Origin: Sva-07 sp963715825
Lineage (GTDB): Bacteria > Actinomycetota > Acidimicrobiia > Acidimicrobiales > Ilumatobacteraceae
DNA: 64,000 nucleotides
NCBI GenBank assembly: GCA_963715825.1
Contig: CAVQSI010000041.1
Coordinates: 542,892 to 606,891, forward strand
Reading direction: 5' to 3'
Shown: piece by piece, positions 51,396-58,523 of the stretch
Numbering within the stretch: position 1 is the stretch's first letter
Layout of the letters: every line of letters begins with the position of its first letter
The notes under the pieces: generated by a model
What the model was told of the DNA's origin: nothing
What the model saw: only the letters and a program-made list of their open reading frames with translations
Database searches by the model: none
Position numbers and translations under genes: made by a program

Positions 51396-51869
51396 ATGTC
51401 AGCATTCCACGAGTTCGAGATGACCTCGATCACTGGCGACCCCGTGTCGTTCGATCAGTTCGAGGGGCAAGTCTGTCTGATCGTCAACGTCGCGAGCGCT
51501 TGAGGCCTCACGCCTCAGTACGCAGGTCTGCGTGCGCTGCATGAAGACAACGACGACGTCACCGTGCTCGGCTTCCCGTGCAATCAGTTCGCCAACCAGG
51601 AACCCGGCTCCGACGCCGAGATCCTCGAGTTCGCCACGTCCAAGTACGACGTCACCTTCCCGATGTTCAGCAAGATCGAGGTCAACGGCGATGGCGCAGC
51701 ACCGCTGTACAAGTGGCTCAAGAGCGAACGACCCGGCGACGGCGACAGCGCCGAGATCACCTGGAACTTCGAGAAGTTCCTCGTCGACGGTGGCGGCAAC
51801 GTCATCGACCGGTTCGGACCGCAGACGACACCGGAGCAGGTCGCCGAGGCGATCGCGCAGCATCGCTGA
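51396..51869 (+). CDS. selenocysteine-containing glutathione peroxidase (in-frame TGA)
   Basis: A 157-residue peroxidase if TGA 51501-51503 is read as selenocysteine (residue 36). The sequence before it (MSAFHEFEMTSITGDPVSF ... CLIVNVASA) and after it (GLTPQYAGLRALHE, LGFPCNQFANQEPG, ITWNFEKFLVDGGG) is continuous in one frame. The family motif is NVASxU/C-GLT, and TGA falls exactly at the catalytic position. The other catalytic residues are present: Gln64, Trp123, Asn124. The enzyme reduces peroxides with a low-molecular-weight thiol or thioredoxin. A SECIS-like stem-loop lies at 51518-51535. It sits 10 bp after the MFS gene and 41 bp before glutamate-cysteine ligase. Alternatives are a nonsense-mutated Cys enzyme or a base error. 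selA, selB, selC and selD are not in the window. Confidence 0.85.
51518..51535 (+). other. bacterial SECIS-like stem-loop
   Basis: Seven base pairs (one G-U) close a GGUC loop at 51525-51528, so a G is at loop position one. The loop starts 22 nt after the last base of the TGA codon, within the 16-37 nt spacing given for bacterial SECIS elements. A second hairpin, UGAGGC-CUCAC-GCCUCA (51501-51517), contains the UGA itself and abuts it. Confidence 0.6.
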
Positions 51870-51910
51870 CTGGCGCTGCTCGGTGAGACCCTTCTCGGAG
51901 ATGGGGTGAC

Positions 51911-53077
51911 GTGAGCATTCGTTTCACCTCGAACGCTCGACCGACCATCGGCGTCGAGATGGAGTTGCATGTCGTCGATGCCGTCACCGGCGCGTTGGCG
52001 TCGGCGTCGAGCGACATCCTCGCCGAGATGGGCGCCGGCCACCCGGGCGGCGAGCATCCCAAGGCCAAGCACGAACTGTTCCAGAGCACCGTCGAGATCA
52101 TCACGGGCGTGTGCGACAACCCTGCGCAGGCCGGCGCCGACCTGCGTGGCACGCTCGCCGAGCTGCGCTCGGCCGCCGAGCGGCGCGGGTTGACCCTCGT
52201 CAGCGCCGGCACCCACCCGTTCGGGTTGGCGCGCGAACAGCTCGTCAGCCCGCAACAGCGTTACCGCGACCTCATCGAGGACCTGCAATGGCCGGCGCGA
52301 AGGATGCTGATCTGCGGCATGCACGTCCACGTGGGCGTGCCTGACGGTGCCAGCGCGATCCGCATCATCGGCGAGTTGATGCGTCACCATCCGCTGTTGC
52401 TGGCGTTGTCGTCGTCGAGCCCGTACTTCGAGCGCGAGGACTCGGGCCTCGCGTCGGCGCGTACGAAGGTCTTCGAGGGGCTGCCGACCGCCGGGCTCCC
52501 ACCACCACTCGCCGACTGGGCCGACTTCGAGTCGTTCATGTCGACGCTGATCGAATCCGGCTGCATCCGCTCGATCCGCGAGGTGTGGTGGGACATCCGC
52601 CCCCATCCCGACTTCGGCACGGTCGAGTTCCGGATGTGCGACGCCACCCCGACCGTCCGCGAGACCATCGCGCTCGCCGCGCTCGCCCAGACGTTGGTCG
52701 CCTCGACGATCCGACAGATCGACGAGGGCACGCTGCCGGCGCCGCCGCGCGAGTGGACCATCCGCGAGAACCGATGGCTCGCAGCTCGCTACGGCATCGA
52801 CGCCGACCTGATCGTCGAGCATCCCGAGAGCGGCCACCCGGAGCGGCGACCCGTTCGCGAGCTGGTCGCCGAGCTGCTCGCCGAGCTGCACCCGGTCGCG
52901 AGCGAGCTCGGCACGCTCGAACAGTTCGCCGATCTTCAGATGTTGCTCGAGACCGGGTCGGGCGCGCAGCGCCAACGGCGTGTCGTCGAGGCCGGCGGTA
53001 CGCTCGAAGACGTGGTCCAGCACCTTGCCGCCGAGCTCGCCGCCGACACGATCACCGGCGCCGGCCCCGCGCAATGA
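51911..53077 (+). CDS. glutamate-cysteine ligase (YbdK/GCS2 family)
   Basis: A 388-residue carboxylate-amine ligase that would couple glutamate and cysteine into gamma-glutamylcysteine. The opening TIGVEMELHVVDAVTG (ExE metal site), KHELFQSTVEIITGVC, RMLICGMHVHVGVPD and DFGTVEFRMCDATPTV are typical of the YbdK/EgtA-like group. The start is GTG 51911. A glutathione synthetase (gshB) is not in the window, so the product may be used as such or in ergothioneine or glutathione synthesis elsewhere. It follows the peroxidase gene and overlaps the M20 gene by ATGA, consistent with supply of the peroxidase thiol. Confidence 0.9.
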   Translation: MSIRFTSNARPTIGVEMELHVVDAVTGALASASSDILAEMGAGHPGGEHPKAKHELFQSTVEIITGVCDNPAQAGADLRGTLAELRSAAERRGLTLVSAGTHPFGLAREQLVSPQQRYRDLIEDLQWPARRMLICGMHVHVGVPDGASAIRIIGELMRHHPLLLALSSSSPYFEREDSGLASARTKVFEGLPTAGLPPPLADWADFESFMSTLIESGCIRSIREVWWDIRPHPDFGTVEFRMCDATPTVRETIALAALAQTLVASTIRQIDEGTLPAPPREWTIRENRWLAARYGIDADLIVEHPESGHPERRPVRELVAELLAELHPVASELGTLEQFADLQMLLETGSGAQRQRRVVEAGGTLEDVVQHLAAELAADTITGAGPAQ

Positions 53078-54333
53078 CCGCGCTCGCAGATGCGTCCGGA
53101 ACCGCCCGATCGCGTCCGATCGACCACTGGCTCGACGAGCACGGCGGTGGCCTGGTGGCGCTGCGACGCAACCTGCATGCGCACCCCGAGTTGAGCGGTG
53201 CCGAGCAGGCCACCACCGACCTCGTCTTCGAACGCCTCGAACTCGCCGGGCTTGCCGCGCGGCGCCTCAGCGTCGGGACCGGCCTCGTGTGCGACATGCT
53301 TCCCAGCGGTTCGGCGGCGTCCACGACGATCATCGGTTTCGAGTCCGGTCTCGCACTGCGCGCCGATCTCGATGCCTTGGCGATGGCCGACGACAAGGAC
53401 GTTGCCTATCGCAGTCAGGTGCCGGGCGTGTCGCATGCCTGCGGTCACGACGTGCACACGGCCATCGTGCTCGGCACGGCGCTGTACTTCGCGCAGCACC
53501 GCGACCAGCTCCCCGGCCCGGTGCGGTTCATCTTCCAACCGGCCGAGGAACGGGTGCCCGGCGGCGCGCTCGACGTCGTCGCCGACGACGGCCTCGCTGG
53601 CGTGGCAGCGATCGTGGGGCTGCACTGCGAACCGAAACTCGACGTCGGAACGATCGGGCTCAAGACCGGCGCGATCTCGTCGGCCGCCGACATGGCGGTG
53701 ATCGAGCTGTCCGGACCCGGAGGGCACACCGCACGCCCCGAACTCACCGTCGACCTCGTCACACTCGCCGCCAAGGTCGTCTCCGATCTCCCCGGGCGCG
53801 TCGCTGCCCGGGTCGCCCACCTCGACCACGACCACGCCACGCTCGTCAAGGTCGTGTTCGGCTCCGTTCACGCCGGCGACGCAGCGAACGTCATCCCGAC
53901 CAGGTGCGTGCTCAAGGCGTCGATTCGCACACCCTCGCTGGCGGTCTGGGACGTGCTCACCGACGTTGTCGAGCGCGAGCTGCGCGCCATCGTCGCCGGC
54001 TCGGGCGCCGAGGTCGAAATCGACTACACCCACGGCGTGCCCCCCGTCGTGAACGACAGCGTCGTCACCGGCATCGTCGGCGAGGCTGCAGCGTCCGCGT
54101 TCGGGGCGTCCAGCGTCGAGGAGGTGCAGCAGAGTTGGGGCGGCGACGACTTCGCGTGGTTCACCCGCGAGGTGCCCGGCACCTACGTTCGCCTCGGCGT
54201 GCGTACCCCGCAGGGCCCGACGCTCGACCTCCATGCGGGCCACTTCGACGTCGACGAACGAGCGATCGCGATCGGCGTCCAGTTGCTCACGGCCACCGTC
54301 GAGCGGTTCTTCGCTGCCCGCACCGGGTCGTGA
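53074..54333 (+). CDS. M20 family metallopeptidase/amidohydrolase
   Basis: A 419-residue M20 amidohydrolase resembling hippurate/IAA-amino-acid hydrolases and N-acyl amino acid deacylases. RRNLHAHPELSG opens the family core. Metal ligands lie in SHACGHDVHTAI (His, Asp), FQPAEERVPGG (Glu) and near the end in the Leu-His-Ala-Gly-His segment. The dimerisation domain starts at ELSGPGGHTARPE. Specificity is unknown. By position in a gamma-glutamyl operon it could split dipeptides or acyl-cysteine products, but this is inference. The ATG overlaps the ligase stop, and the stop overlaps the next GTG. Confidence 0.9.
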   Translation: MTALADASGTARSRPIDHWLDEHGGGLVALRRNLHAHPELSGAEQATTDLVFERLELAGLAARRLSVGTGLVCDMLPSGSAASTTIIGFESGLALRADLDALAMADDKDVAYRSQVPGVSHACGHDVHTAIVLGTALYFAQHRDQLPGPVRFIFQPAEERVPGGALDVVADDGLAGVAAIVGLHCEPKLDVGTIGLKTGAISSAADMAVIELSGPGGHTARPELTVDLVTLAAKVVSDLPGRVAARVAHLDHDHATLVKVVFGSVHAGDAANVIPTRCVLKASIRTPSLAVWDVLTDVVERELRAIVAGSGAEVEIDYTHGVPPVVNDSVVTGIVGEAAASAFGASSVEEVQQSWGGDDFAWFTREVPGTYVRLGVRTPQGPTLDLHAGHFDVDERAIAIGVQLLTATVERFFAARTGS

Positions 54334-54896
54334 GCGACCACACCTGGGTCTTCGGCTACGGGTCCTTGGTGTCGCCGGCCTCGATGGCCACCACGATCGG
54401 CCGCACTGCAGCTGCGAGCGACGTGGCCATTGCCCACCTCGACGGCTACGGACGTCGGTGGAACTACGGGTCGCTCCACCTGCGCGGCGACTGGCACCAC
54501 GATGGTGTCGACATCACGCAGGGTTTGGTCGTGTCGCTCGGTCTGGTCGAGTCCGACACCGAGGGCTGCAACGGGGTGATCGTGCGGGTCACCGCTGACG
54601 AACTGGCGATGCTCGACTGGCGCGAGCGCGACTACGAGCGCACCGACGTCAGCGACCTGATCCGACTCGACGACCGCTCGAGCATCGAGCGTGTCGTCAC
54701 CTACGTTCCGCGATCCAGCGCGATCGAACGGTACGAAACCGCTCGCGACGAGGGTCGAGCCGGAATCCGACAGTCCTACTGGGAACTGGTGCACGCGGCA
54801 TTCGGTGACCTCGGCGGCGACCATCTCGAGCGCTACGCGGCGACGCCTGCCCCCGACGTTCCCGTCGTCGACATGACGCTGTCGATGCTCGCCTGA
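54330..54896 (+). CDS. gamma-glutamylcyclotransferase-like protein
   Basis: A 188-residue protein with the cyclotransferase opening WVFGYGSLVSPASM (FGYGSL substrate loop). A probable catalytic Glu lies in LDWRERDYERTDV near residue 93. Family enzymes release 5-oxoproline from gamma-glutamyl peptides or amino acids, including glutathione in the ChaC branch. The start GTG 54330 gives a GTGA overlap with the M20 gene, so it is the last member of the MFS-GPx-ligase-M20 operon. It is convergent with coaE, with stops 1 bp apart. Confidence 0.85.
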   Translation: MSDHTWVFGYGSLVSPASMATTIGRTAAASDVAIAHLDGYGRRWNYGSLHLRGDWHHDGVDITQGLVVSLGLVESDTEGCNGVIVRVTADELAMLDWRERDYERTDVSDLIRLDDRSSIERVVTYVPRSSAIERYETARDEGRAGIRQSYWELVHAAFGDLGGDHLERYAATPAPDVPVVDMTLSMLA

Positions 54897-54897
54897 G

Positions 54898-55512
54898 TCA
54901 CTCGGCCGGATCAGCGGCGGGCGGCAGCTGCAGGAGCTGCTGCCACAGCTCGTCGACCTGGGCGACGAGCGAGTCTCGGTCGCCGCCGTTGTCGATCACG
55001 TGAGTTGCCGTCGCGAGCCGCTCGTCGCGGCTCAGTTGGCTGGTGATCCGCGCCCTGGCGTCGGCTTCGTCCATCCCTCGTTGGTCGACGAGCCGCTGCA
55101 CGGCCACGTCGACGGGAATGTCGACGACGATCGTTGCGGCCAGACCCTTGCGCGGGTTCTCGCCGAGCAGCGGGAAGTCGAGCACGACCACCCGGTCGGT
55201 CGAGCGGTGCTCGTCGATCTGGTGTTGTATCTCGGACTGCATCGCCGGGTGGACGATGCCGTTGAGGTCCTTCAGCGCCGCTTCGTCGTTGAAGACGATC
55301 TTGGCGACCGCAGCCCGATCGAGTGCGCCGTCGTCGAGCAGGATGTGTTCGCCGAAGCGTGCGGCCATCGCGTCGAGGACCGGACTGCCCGGCGACTGGA
55401 GGTCGCGGGCGATCTGATCGGCATCGACGATGGCTGCGCCGCGTTCGGCGAGCATCGCCGACACGGTCGACTTGCCAGCGCCGATACCGCCGGTCAGACC
55501 GACCAGGATCAC
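54898..55512 (-). CDS. coaE: dephospho-CoA kinase CoaE
   Basis: A 204-residue kinase for the last step of coenzyme A synthesis. The P-loop GLTGGIGAGKSTVSAML is at residues 5-21. VDADQIARDL (catalytic Asp), the NGIVHPAM lid region and VLDFPLLGE follow. It lacks the C-terminal UPF0157 extension found in mycobacterial CoaE. The ATG overlaps the rpsA stop by 4 nt, so it is translated together with ribosomal protein S1. Confidence 0.95.
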   Translation of the reverse strand: MILVGLTGGIGAGKSTVSAMLAERGAAIVDADQIARDLQSPGSPVLDAMAARFGEHILLDDGALDRAAVAKIVFNDEAALKDLNGIVHPAMQSEIQHQIDEHRSTDRVVVLDFPLLGENPRKGLAATIVVDIPVDVAVQRLVDQRGMDEADARARITSQLSRDERLATATHVIDNGGDRDSLVAQVDELWQQLLQLPPAADPAE

Positions 55513-56924
55513 CCGGCGGTGTCTTCCTCCACGGCGGGCGCGTCGGTCGGCGCTGCTGCTTCGGCAGGTGCCTCGGCCTCGACAGCCGGTGCCTCGGCCT
55601 CGACAGCCGGTGCCTCGGCGTCAGCAGCCGCAGTTGCCTCGGCGGCGCCTTCGCCACCTTCGCCGTAGTACTCGGACCAGGCTGCTTCGGCCTCAGCCGA
55701 CGTCTCCCCCTGGACCCAGTTGCCGGCGGAGTCGACCTCGAAGTGCTCGCGGTACTCGGCAGCGAGTTCGCCACCTTCGGCGGCCTGCTTGATCGACAGG
55801 CTGATGCGGCGACGGGCGAGGTCGAGATCGATGATCTTGACCCACAGCTCTTCGCCCGGCGTGACGACCTGCTCGGGGCTGTCGACGTGGTGCGCCGACA
55901 TCTCCGAGATGTGCACGAGCCCCTCGATGCCTTCGCCGACCTGGACGAACGCACCGAACTGGACGAGCTTGGTGACCCGGCCGTAGACGAGCTGCTCGAC
56001 CTGGTGGCCTTCGGCGAACTCCTGCCACGGATCCTGCTGGGTGGCCTTCAGCGACAGGCTGATGCGCTCGCGGCTGTAGTCGACGTCGAGCACCTGCACC
56101 TTGACGGGATCGCCGACGGTGACGACCGAGCCCGGGTGGTCGACGTGCTTCCACGACAGCTCGCTGACGTGGATGAGCCCGTCCATGCCGCCGAGGTCGA
56201 CGAACGCACCGAAGCTGACGACCGACGAGATCGTGCCGTCGCGGACTTCGCCGACCTTGAGGTTGTTGAGGAACTGGTCGCGGGTCTCCTTCTGGTTCTC
56301 TTCCAGGTAGGCGCGACGGGACAGGACCACGTTGTTGCGGTTCTTGTCGAGTTCGATGATCTTGCAGTGCACGGTCTCGCCGATGTACGGGGCGAGGTCG
56401 CGGACACGACGGAGTTCGACGAGCGATGCCGGCAGGAAGCCGCGCAGCCCGATGTCGACGATGAGGCCGCCCTTGACGACTTCGATGACCGGGCCGGAGA
56501 CGACTTCGTCGGCTTCCTTCTTGGCCTCGATGTCGCCCCACGCACGCTCGTACTGCGCCCGCTTCTTCGACAGGAGCAGACGGCCTTCCTTGTCTTCCTT
56601 GGTGAGCACGAGCGCTTCGACGCGCTCGCCCAGCGAGACGACCTCGGACGGGTCGACGTCGTTGCGGATGCTCAGCTCACGCGAGAGGATCACGCCTTCG
56701 GACTTGTACCCGATGTCGAGGAGCACCTCGTCCTTGTCGATCTTGACCACGGTGCCGTGGACGAGCTGGCCGTCCTCGACGGTGACCATGGTGCCGTCGA
56801 TCGCGTCAGCGAACGACATGCCGAGATCATCGGAGATGATCTCGCGGGGGGTGTAGACGCCCTCTTCGTCGAAGGTTCCCATCTGGTTGACAGGGGACTC
56901 GGAGGTGGTTGCGGTGTCGGACAA
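55509..56924 (-). CDS. rpsA: 30S ribosomal protein S1
   Basis: A 471-residue S1 protein with four S1 RNA-binding domains, the usual actinobacterial number. They begin near GTVVKIDKDEVLLDIGYKSEG (about 50), GPVIEVVKGGLIVDIGLRGF (135), GTISSVVSFGAFVDLGGMDG (225) and GRVTKLVQFGAFVQVGEGIE (310). The C-terminal 65 residues are Ala/Glu/Pro-rich with near-identical EAPAVEA repeats. The start appears to be TTG 56924 (SDTATTSESPVNQMG), with ATG 56882 as alternative. A TAGCGT -10-like box 70 nt upstream implies an untranslated leader, where S1 autoregulation could act. coaE follows. Confidence 0.95.
   Translation of the reverse strand: MSDTATTSESPVNQMGTFDEEGVYTPREIISDDLGMSFADAIDGTMVTVEDGQLVHGTVVKIDKDEVLLDIGYKSEGVILSRELSIRNDVDPSEVVSLGERVEALVLTKEDKEGRLLLSKKRAQYERAWGDIEAKKEADEVVSGPVIEVVKGGLIVDIGLRGFLPASLVELRRVRDLAPYIGETVHCKIIELDKNRNNVVLSRRAYLEENQKETRDQFLNNLKVGEVRDGTISSVVSFGAFVDLGGMDGLIHVSELSWKHVDHPGSVVTVGDPVKVQVLDVDYSRERISLSLKATQQDPWQEFAEGHQVEQLVYGRVTKLVQFGAFVQVGEGIEGLVHISEMSAHHVDSPEQVVTPGEELWVKIIDLDLARRRISLSIKQAAEGGELAAEYREHFEVDSAGNWVQGETSAEAEAAWSEYYGEGGEGAAEATAAADAEAPAVEAEAPAVEAEAPAEAAAPTDAPAVEEDTAG
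55567..55619 (-). repeat. 21-bp tandem repeat in the rpsA 3' end
   Basis: Two exact 21-bp copies (55567-55587 and 55588-55608) and a partial third encode repeated Glu-Ala-Pro-Ala-Val-Glu-Ala units in the disordered C-terminal tail of S1. It is likely to vary in copy number between strains. Confidence 0.8.
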
Positions 56925-56993
56925 GGGACGAACTGCTTTCGAAACGGACGTGAATAGATGGACAGGCGCGCCGCGGGTGCGACGCAGCCGACC

Positions 56994-56999
56994 ACGCTA
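56994..56999 (-). promoter_or_regulatory. -10 box of rpsA
   Basis: TAGCGT on the minus strand lies about 70 nt before the TTG start, giving an untranslated leader of about 60 nt, unlike the leaderless genes elsewhere in the window. Confidence 0.4.
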
Positions 57000-57035
57000 C
57001 CAGTGCCGACGCCCTTCGACCACGGCCCCACCCAC

Positions 57036-57090
57036 CCCGAAAAATCGCGTCACCGTTGCGCTCAGCGCAACGAGAGCGCGACATTTCGGG
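57036..57090. terminator. double inverted repeat upstream of rpsA
   Basis: Outer arms CCCGAAAAATCGCG (57036-57049) and its near complement (57077-57090) pair over 12 of 14 positions. Inside lies a perfect palindrome, TTGCGCT-C-AGCGCAA (57056-57070). It starts 10 nt after the methyltransferase stop at 57100 (reading leftward) and resembles the element at 19783-19841. It is a terminator or dispersed palindromic element. The rest of the 175-bp gap holds the rpsA promoter and leader. Confidence 0.6.
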
Positions 57091-57099
57091 TCAGCCGGG

Positions 57100-57862
57100 T
57101 CAGCGACGGCGGGCGACGACCAGGAATTCGGGGGATTCGGTGCTCGGCGGGTCGAGCCCGTAGACACCGGGCTCGACGCTGGAGATCGACACGACGTCGA
57201 CACCGTGCGCGCCGAGCAGCAGACGCAGCTCACGGGGCGTGTAGCAGCCGGTCCAGAGGTCGACCGATCTCGCCTCGCCGGTCTCGGAGCGGATCTCGGT
57301 GACCTCGTGCGACACCCCGGTCGACGCATCGAAGGTGGCGTCGTCGTGGTACTTCACCGCGAAATAGGCGTTGAACGCGCTCAGCGCCAGGCGCCCGCCT
57401 GACCGCAGCGCTCGAGCCATTCCGGCCACGACGGCGTCGTCCTCGCCGTCGGCGGTCATCATCCCGAACGCGCCCTGACACAGGCAGATCACCGCGTCGA
57501 ACTCCGACTCGAACGGCATCGACCGGGCATCGGCCCGCTCGAACGTCGCCGACGTTGAGCGAACCGGCCGAATGCGGTCGCTCGGCTCATCGCTCGCTGG
57601 TGCAGCGGCCAGCGCGAGGTCGATGAAGCGTTGGCTGATGTCGATGCCGTGCACTTCGATGCCCCGGCGGGCGAGTTCGTGTGCGTGGCGACCGGTGCCG
57701 CAGCCGACGTCGAGCACCCGCTCCCCCGGCTGCAGGCCGAGGGCATCAACGATGTGGTCGACCTCCTGCACGGTGCCCTTGGTGTGGGCGTAGCGGTCGT
57801 AGGCCGAGCCGAGGTGGTCGGCGAGGTCTTCGAACCAGTGATCTGCGTGTCCGAGTCGGCAT
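57100..57862 (-). CDS. class I SAM-dependent methyltransferase, probable +1 frameshift near start
   Basis: The intact part from GTG 57771 encodes 223 residues: EVDHIVDALGLQPGERV, motif I VLDVGCGTGRHAHELA, HGIDISQRFIDLA and a CLCQGAFGMM segment. Upstream, 24 more codons in the same frame (57843-57772: DHWFEDLADHLGSAYDRYAH, then TKGT) look like the normal N-terminus of this family but end at a stop with no start codon. An ATG at 57862, overlapping the PPOX gene stop as TGATG, would give MPTRTR and join that segment if one base near 57844 were removed. So the gene is either frameshifted or starts late at GTG 57771. It is last in the polA group. Confidence 0.75.
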
Positions 57863-58521
57863 CAGTCGGGCTGATCGGCGGCGAGATCGGACTCGTAGGC
57901 GCGCTCGAGGAACTCTCGGGTGGCGGCATCGTTCGCGTCAACGAGACCCTGCGCATTGAGGATGTCGAGGCCGTCAGGTGCGTCGGCGAGTTCGTCCCAA
58001 CTCGCAGGATCCCAGACGTGTCCGCGCCGGAACGCCTTCGCGCAGTGCATGAACACCTCGTCGGTGCGGATGACGATCGCGGTGGTCGGTCGCCGCAGCT
58101 CGTCGCTCCACAGGTCGAGCGTCGCCGGGTCGGTCGTGACCCACGCGGAGCCGTTGACGCGCAACGTCTCGTCCTTGCCCGGGATCAGCACCAGCAGTGC
58201 GGCGCGCCCCGAGGCGACGACCGCGCGCAGGCTGTCGATGAGGTTGTTGCCGTTGAGGTCGGGGATGGCAACGTGGCGATCGTCGAGGATGCGCACGAAC
58301 CCGGGCGGGCCGCCACGCGGCGACACGTCGAGGCCGCCGTCGGCGCCGGCGGTGCCGATCAACACGAACGGCGACCTGGCAACGATCCCGGCGCTGGCCT
58401 CGTCGAGTGCGGCAGCCTTCTTCGCGGTGACCAACCGGCTCGGTGCCCGATACAGCTCGGCCAGCTCGTCGGGTGACGACACGATCGACCCAACCGGTGG
58501 TTGTTCGTTCTGCATGCTCAT
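57862..58521 (-). CDS. pyridoxamine 5'-phosphate oxidase family protein (MSMEG_1061-like)
   Basis: A 219-residue flavin-binding split-barrel protein. The core FVLIGTAGADGGLDVSPRGG, AIPDLNGNNLIDSLRAVVA, LLVLIPGKDETLRVNG and FMHCAKAFRRGHVWDP match the MSMEG_1061-type FMN-dependent PPOX family. The substrate is unknown. ATG 58521 is preferred (the TTG at 58527 overlaps the polA stop), and ATG 58515 is also possible. It lies directly after polA and shares a TGATG junction with the methyltransferase. Confidence 0.85.
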   Translation of the reverse strand: MSMQNEQPPVGSIVSSPDELAELYRAPSRLVTAKKAAALDEASAGIVARSPFVLIGTAGADGGLDVSPRGGPPGFVRILDDRHVAIPDLNGNNLIDSLRAVVASGRAALLVLIPGKDETLRVNGSAWVTTDPATLDLWSDELRRPTTAIVIRTDEVFMHCAKAFRRGHVWDPASWDELADAPDGLDILNAQGLVDANDAATREFLERAYESDLAADQPD

Positions 58522-58523
58522 CC

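Noticed and set aside
51396..51503. GPx gene as a simple pseudogene
   Set aside because: Not excluded, but a lone nonsense mutation exactly at the Sec codon, with a SECIS-like stem-loop and no other damage, is less likely than a selenoprotein.
51564..51869. glutathione peroxidase as a 101-residue protein starting at 51564
   Set aside because: This start would lose the catalytic Sec/Cys position and beta strand 1; the conserved upstream frame from 51396 argues for TGA readthrough instead.
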